In this document: piece after piece, positions 5,255 through 8,176 of the stretch
How positions within the stretch are numbered: the first letter of the stretch is position 1
Layout: each line of letters opens with the position of its first letter
Assembly: GCA_022561255.1 (NCBI GenBank)
Contig: JADFRO010000118.1
Location: forward strand, 1-8,176
DNA: 8,176 nucleotides
Source: Planctomycetota bacterium
Lineage (GTDB): Bacteria > Planctomycetota > Phycisphaerae > UBA1845
Direction: 5' to 3'
Made by a program: the position numbers and the translations under genes
The notes under the pieces: generated by a model
Told to the model about the DNA's origin: nothing
Databases searched by the model: none
Seen by the model: only the letters and a program-made list of their open reading frames with translations

Positions 5255-7369
5255 ATGGGTAAACAGGATACGCTACGCAATTTTCTTCTCGCCGCGACGA
5301 TCTTCGTGGTCGTGATGGCCGTCGGTCCCGCGCTGCTTCCGGACCGTCCCGCGCCGCCGATCGCCGGAGAAACGCAAAGCCCGGTCGGTACGACCGCGAC
5401 TCCCGAGCTCGGTGCCACGGATGCGGTAACGGTCGCAGGCTCGATACCATCGACCTCGGCTACGCTCGCTACCGCAGCCGGGGCGTTGGTGGCGGTCGAA
5501 GCGATGTCTGAGCAGAGTTTCTCGATGGGCGCTTCCGAACCCGACGGCGTCGTGGGCGCTGAGTCAGGCGATCCGTTTCGGATGCGACTTACGCTCTCAA
5601 ACATCGGCGCCTCGGTGAGCTCCGCAACGCTGACCGACCACGCGGCCACGCTGGGTAGTGTCGAGCGGTACAAGCTGCTCGCTCCGCTGGAACGTATGAA
5701 CGGGTCGGTTTACCGATCCTTTGCGATTCAAAAAATCAACCTCGACGGCGTCGACCTTGCGCTCGATGACAAGAAGTGGCACGTCAACGCGGTCGAACGC
5801 TACGAAACGGCGGCAGGCGGAATCGGTGAGCGCCTAAGCTTCTCGATCGAAGTTCAAAAGAACAACACGCCGCTCATCAAACTGACGCGAGTTTTCACGC
5901 TGCCGCAGCAGTCGGTCGAGTTCGGTCGCCACGACCTTTGGTCGACCATCACGGTTGAGAATCTCACGAACGAGCCCCATCGAGTTCTCGTTGCCTACCG
6001 CGGCGGGCTGGGAATTCCCACGAGCACCGGGCGCATGGCCGGTAGGCTGATCGATTATGCAGCGATCGGCGCCGACGGTCGCATCGAGCCGAAGCGCTTG
6101 GCCGACGCGACCGTTCATGGCGACGCAGGCCAAGTGACCAAACTTTTCGCGGCGACGCCCACCGAACCACAGCTTTTGTCCTGGGCCGGAATAGGCAACA
6201 CCTACTTTACCTGCACGATCGCGCCGGTGGGCCCCGACAATCGCAGCGCCGCAAGCTACATCGCCGAAGTGAAGGCCTACGACCTGGACGCCGATCCGCT
6301 TACGACCGACGACGCGACGCTGACGTTCGTAACCACGGCCATCGAAGTGAAGCCCGAAAGCAAGCTGACTTACAACGCGGCGATCTACCTCGGCGAAAAG
6401 GACGCCAAGTCGTTCCAAGGCGAGGCGGATTACAACAAACGCAACTATTACTTTCAGATCAGCGAAAGCTTCGGCATGTGCACGTTCACGTGGCTGGTCG
6501 AGCTGATGATCTGGCTTCTCAACAGCCTGTTCTTCCTCTGCGGCGACTTCGGCATAGCGATCATCATACTCGTGGTCATCGTTCGCACACTCCTGCATCC
6601 GATCACCAAAAAGGGTCAGGTGAACATGGTGCGCATGCAGCAGAAGATGGGCGAGTTTTCGCCGAAGATCGAGGAGCTCAAGAAGAAGTACGGCAACGAC
6701 AAAGCCCGCATGCAGCAGGAGACGATGAAGCTTTACCGGGAGCACAACATCAATCCGGCCGGGCAGATGCTTAGCTGTCTGCCCATGGTGATTCAGATGC
6801 CCATCTGGATCGCGCTGTTTTTGAGCCTGAGCAACAACATATTAATGCGCCATCAGTCGTTCTTGTTCACCTGGATTCACGACCTAACCGCACAAGACGC
6901 GTTGTATACCTTCGCCACTCCGCTTACCGTACCGTTGTTTGGTTGGCAAATCGCAAGCTTTAATCTGTTGCCGCCGTTGGTTTCCCTTTTCATGTTCATC
7001 CAGATGAAGACCCAGCCGCGTCCCAAACCCAATCCCAACCAGTCCGACCAGCAGCGCCAGCAGCAGGAGATGATGCAAAAGATGATGCCCATGATGAGCG
7101 TCATGATGCTGTTCATTTTCTACAACATGCCGGCCGGTCTGAATCTTTACATCATGTGCAGCTCGCTATTTGGCTGGCTGGAACAGCGCCGGATTCGAGC
7201 GCACATCAAGGAACAGGAAGCAGCCGGTACGCTCCACAAGCCCGCTCCCAAACCCAAGGATCCCGCAGAGGGTCCGCACAAACCTTCCTGGGTCGAACGT
7301 CTGCAGAAGGCGGCCGAGCAAGCGCAAAAGTCTCAAGCCACCAAGCGCCCCGGCCGACCGAAACGCTGA
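5255..7369 (+). CDS. yidC: Membrane protein insertase YidC
   Basis: YidC inserts and folds inner-membrane proteins, alone or with SecYEG. The 704-residue protein has the Gram-negative layout. TM1 is at about 9-28 and an Ala/Thr/Ser-rich linker at about 29-105. The large periplasmic P1 domain follows to about 395. TM2 (about 415-443) ends with IVRTLLHP, where R444 is the conserved groove arginine. A charged cytoplasmic helical hairpin (about 452-500) comes next, then TM3 (505-526), TM4 (555-582) and TM5 (610-636, PMMSVMMLFIFYNMPAGLNLY). The tail is basic and Lys/Pro/Gln-rich and ends in KRPGRPKR. It is longer than E. coli YidC (548). I chose the ATG at 5255 with GAAAG six bases upstream, because TM1 then follows a short positive N-terminus. 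The frame is open to a GTG at 5201, adding 18 residues. rnpA, rpmH and mnmE, frequent partners, are not adjacent. Confidence 0.96.
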   Translation: MGKQDTLRNFLLAATIFVVVMAVGPALLPDRPAPPIAGETQSPVGTTATPELGATDAVTVAGSIPSTSATLATAAGALVAVEAMSEQSFSMGASEPDGVVGAESGDPFRMRLTLSNIGASVSSATLTDHAATLGSVERYKLLAPLERMNGSVYRSFAIQKINLDGVDLALDDKKWHVNAVERYETAAGGIGERLSFSIEVQKNNTPLIKLTRVFTLPQQSVEFGRHDLWSTITVENLTNEPHRVLVAYRGGLGIPTSTGRMAGRLIDYAAIGADGRIEPKRLADATVHGDAGQVTKLFAATPTEPQLLSWAGIGNTYFTCTIAPVGPDNRSAASYIAEVKAYDLDADPLTTDDATLTFVTTAIEVKPESKLTYNAAIYLGEKDAKSFQGEADYNKRNYYFQISESFGMCTFTWLVELMIWLLNSLFFLCGDFGIAIIILVVIVRTLLHPITKKGQVNMVRMQQKMGEFSPKIEELKKKYGNDKARMQQETMKLYREHNINPAGQMLSCLPMVIQMPIWIALFLSLSNNILMRHQSFLFTWIHDLTAQDALYTFATPLTVPLFGWQIASFNLLPPLVSLFMFIQMKTQPRPKPNPNQSDQQRQQQEMMQKMMPMMSVMMLFIFYNMPAGLNLYIMCSSLFGWLEQRRIRAHIKEQEAAGTLHKPAPKPKDPAEGPHKPSWVERLQKAAEQAQKSQATKRPGRPKR

Positions 7370-7501
7370 TAATAACACTCCACCCCCACGCACAACTTCA
7401 CCCTGACATTGTCCGCCCGCCGCGACATAACGCCCCCGAGCCGCAAGCTTGAGAACTGCCTCCGGCGCTCCACGGCACCAGCTTCTCGGTCGCACGGCGT
7501 T

Positions 7502-7551
7502 GCTTTTCCGAGCCGCGACCGTAAGGGAGCGCTTTTCGTCCGCGACGTAAG
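7502..7551. repeat. Two diverged direct repeats in the yidC downstream spacer
   Basis: Unit 1 (7502-7525) and unit 2 (7531-7551) share GCTTTTC, CCGCGAC and GTAAG in the same order, differing by small gaps and changes. GAGCCGCG (7510-7517) also has its exact reverse complement CGCGGCTC at 7568-7575, so the cluster can fold back on the hairpin that follows. No gene is seen in 7370-7715; the short frames there have no start signals or motifs. Confidence 0.5.
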
Positions 7552-7552
7552 T

Positions 7553-7579
7553 CCGCGTCCTCACGGACGCGGCTCTTTT
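7553..7579 (+). terminator. Hairpin with T-rich tail, probable terminator after yidC
   Basis: CCGCGTCC (7553-7560) and GGACGCGG (7565-7572) are exact reverse complements with a TCAC loop, followed by CTCTTTT (7573-7579). This is the best intrinsic-terminator shape in the window. It lies about 184 bases past the yidC stop, so yidC would have a long 3' tail. The stem could also be part of the surrounding repeat cluster. Confidence 0.5.
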
Positions 7580-7582
7580 CCT

Positions 7583-7612
7583 CCCCCCTTACCAAGGGGG
7601 GATTAAGGGGGG
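7583..7612. repeat. C-run/G-run hairpin with a duplicated right arm
   Basis: CCCCCCTT (7583-7590), loop ACC, AAGGGGGG (7594-7601) form a perfect stem. A second AAGGGGGG follows at 7605-7612, so two right arms can compete for one left arm. Similar C-run/G-run intergenic repeats are seen in many bacterial genomes. No function is known to me. Confidence 0.55.
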
Positions 7613-7637
7613 TCGGTTGTTAGTCGTCGGTTGTTAG
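7613..7637. repeat. Direct repeat TCGGTTGTTAG, period 14
   Basis: TCGGTTGTTAG occurs at 7613-7623 and again at 7627-7637 with TCG between. It continues straight on from the G-run repeat and precedes the zinc-ribbon gene by about 80 bases. Confidence 0.7.
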
Positions 7638-7696
7638 CGGTGATCGCCCGCGCGGTCCTGCATCGCCCATTTACGTGCACCCCGTTATCTCGACGC

Positions 7697-7702
7697 TACA
7701 AT
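7697..7702 (+). promoter_or_regulatory. Possible -10 box of the zinc-ribbon membrane protein gene
   Basis: TACAAT matches the -10 consensus at five of six positions. No good -35 hexamer is found 16-18 bases upstream. If used, transcription would begin around 7709, only about seven bases before the ATG at 7716. That would give a nearly leaderless mRNA and agrees with the lack of a clear ribosome binding site. Confidence 0.25.
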
Positions 7703-7715
7703 TACTCAGACCACA

Positions 7716-8176
7716 ATGTCCACTATTCACCAACACGAGGACACGCGCTTACCTCCGCCCGAGGCAGATCCCGGCAGCGCACGGCACTGTGTCGCGTGCG
7801 ACTACAACCTGTTCGGCCTGGGCGACGAGCCGCGCTGCCCGGAGTGCGGCCTGATGAACATTACCGACGGGTTCCGCCGCGAGGTCTGGGCGCTGGTCGA
7901 TTCCGGCAAGTGGTTTTTCTCCGGTTTTTTAAGCCCGTTTAAGAAGCGTCCGCCCGGCTGGTGGTGGGCGCTCGATCGCCCCGGCGATGTTCGGCGGTCG
8001 TTTCGATTTGCCGTCGGGCATGCTTTGATTTCAGCCGTCCTGGTATTCGGCTTTGCACTCGCGGCGGATTCGGTGTTGGTTGAAACAACGACAATTTCAT
8101 TCCTCAGCTCCAGTACCAGTCAGCGGCCGACGCGAACCTTCCACGCGAACGAATCCGTAACCACGACTGGGGCATT
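7716..8176 (+). CDS. Zinc-ribbon membrane protein, incomplete at the right edge
   Basis: The frame is open from the ATG at 7716 to the end of the window (153 complete codons), so the C-terminus is missing. After a short polar N-terminus comes a zinc ribbon with C25, C28, C41 and C44 (CVACDYNLFGL, then CPECG). This closely resembles the C-x2-C-G-Y-D-L-R-G-L...C-P-E-C-G ribbon found at the start of many planctomycete membrane proteins. A Trp-rich stretch follows (GWWWALDRPGDVRRSFRFA, 81-99). One hydrophobic segment at about 99-117 is probably a membrane helix, after which the chain becomes Ser/Thr-rich and may be outside the membrane. There is no strong ribosome binding site. The role is unknown. 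Overlapping frames here have random composition, while this one carries a complete ribbon, so I consider it real. Confidence 0.8.
   Translation, partial: MSTIHQHEDTRLPPPEADPGSARHCVACDYNLFGLGDEPRCPECGLMNITDGFRREVWALVDSGKWFFSGFLSPFKKRPPGWWWALDRPGDVRRSFRFAVGHALISAVLVFGFALAADSVLVETTTISFLSSSTSQRPTRTFHANESVTTTGA

Noticed and set aside
5834..6745. Long minus-strand open frame (303 codons) inside yidC
   Set aside because: It lies wholly antisense to a clear yidC. Its translation is Leu/His/Arg/Asp-rich with no domain pattern, as expected from the codon bias of the real gene.
7583..7637. Possible CRISPR array
   Set aside because: Only two short repeat copies exist, with no regular spacers and no cas genes nearby.
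7631..7942. Plus-strand frame of 103 codons overlapping the zinc-ribbon gene
   Set aside because: It begins in the repeat-rich spacer, is Arg-rich and lacks motifs. The frame from 7716 carries a complete zinc ribbon and stays open to the edge.

Overview
The window looks like chromosomal DNA from a GC-rich Gram-negative bacterium, most likely a member of the Planctomycetota. That placement is inferred. It rests on a long YidC with a large periplasmic domain, a membrane protein at the right edge with a CxxC...CxxC zinc ribbon of a type common in planctomycetes (C-x2-C-x-Y-N/D-L-x-G-L...C-P-E-C-G), long spacers, and intergenic hairpins with GCGGGC/GCCCGC stems. No rRNA or tRNA gene, CRISPR array, transposase or phage gene was seen.

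Layout, left to right. A minus-strand gene begins at 55 behind a strong Shine-Dalgarno sequence and runs off the left edge. A 374-base divergent spacer separates it from a plus-strand HDOD-domain signalling protein (430-1503). That gene converges on ribosomal protein L21 (rplU, 1570-1887, minus), with a long imperfect hairpin between the two stops. A 537-base spacer (1888-2424) follows. It is rich in inverted repeats, including two exact 22-base copies in opposite orientation. Next come two minus-strand genes, a class I SAM-dependent methyltransferase (2425-3063) and tsaB (3222-4037). The tsaB gene diverges from a plus-strand pair: a calcineurin-like metallophosphoesterase (4327-5151) and the membrane insertase yidC (5255-7369). 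A 346-base spacer (7370-7715) full of short repeats and hairpins precedes a partial zinc-ribbon membrane protein (7716 to the right edge).

The recognisable genes are mostly core housekeeping: translation (L21), tRNA t6A modification (TsaB) and membrane protein insertion (YidC). The others are general regulatory or catalytic families. They do not form an obvious single pathway, and I found no convincing evidence of a new multi-gene system. The least explained material is non-coding: the REP-like hairpins in several spacers, the structured leader over the first gene's ribosome binding site, and the recurring CCGATA motif in the first spacer. L21 is not next to rpmA and YidC is not next to rnpA/rpmH/mnmE, so common bacterial gene orders are broken here.
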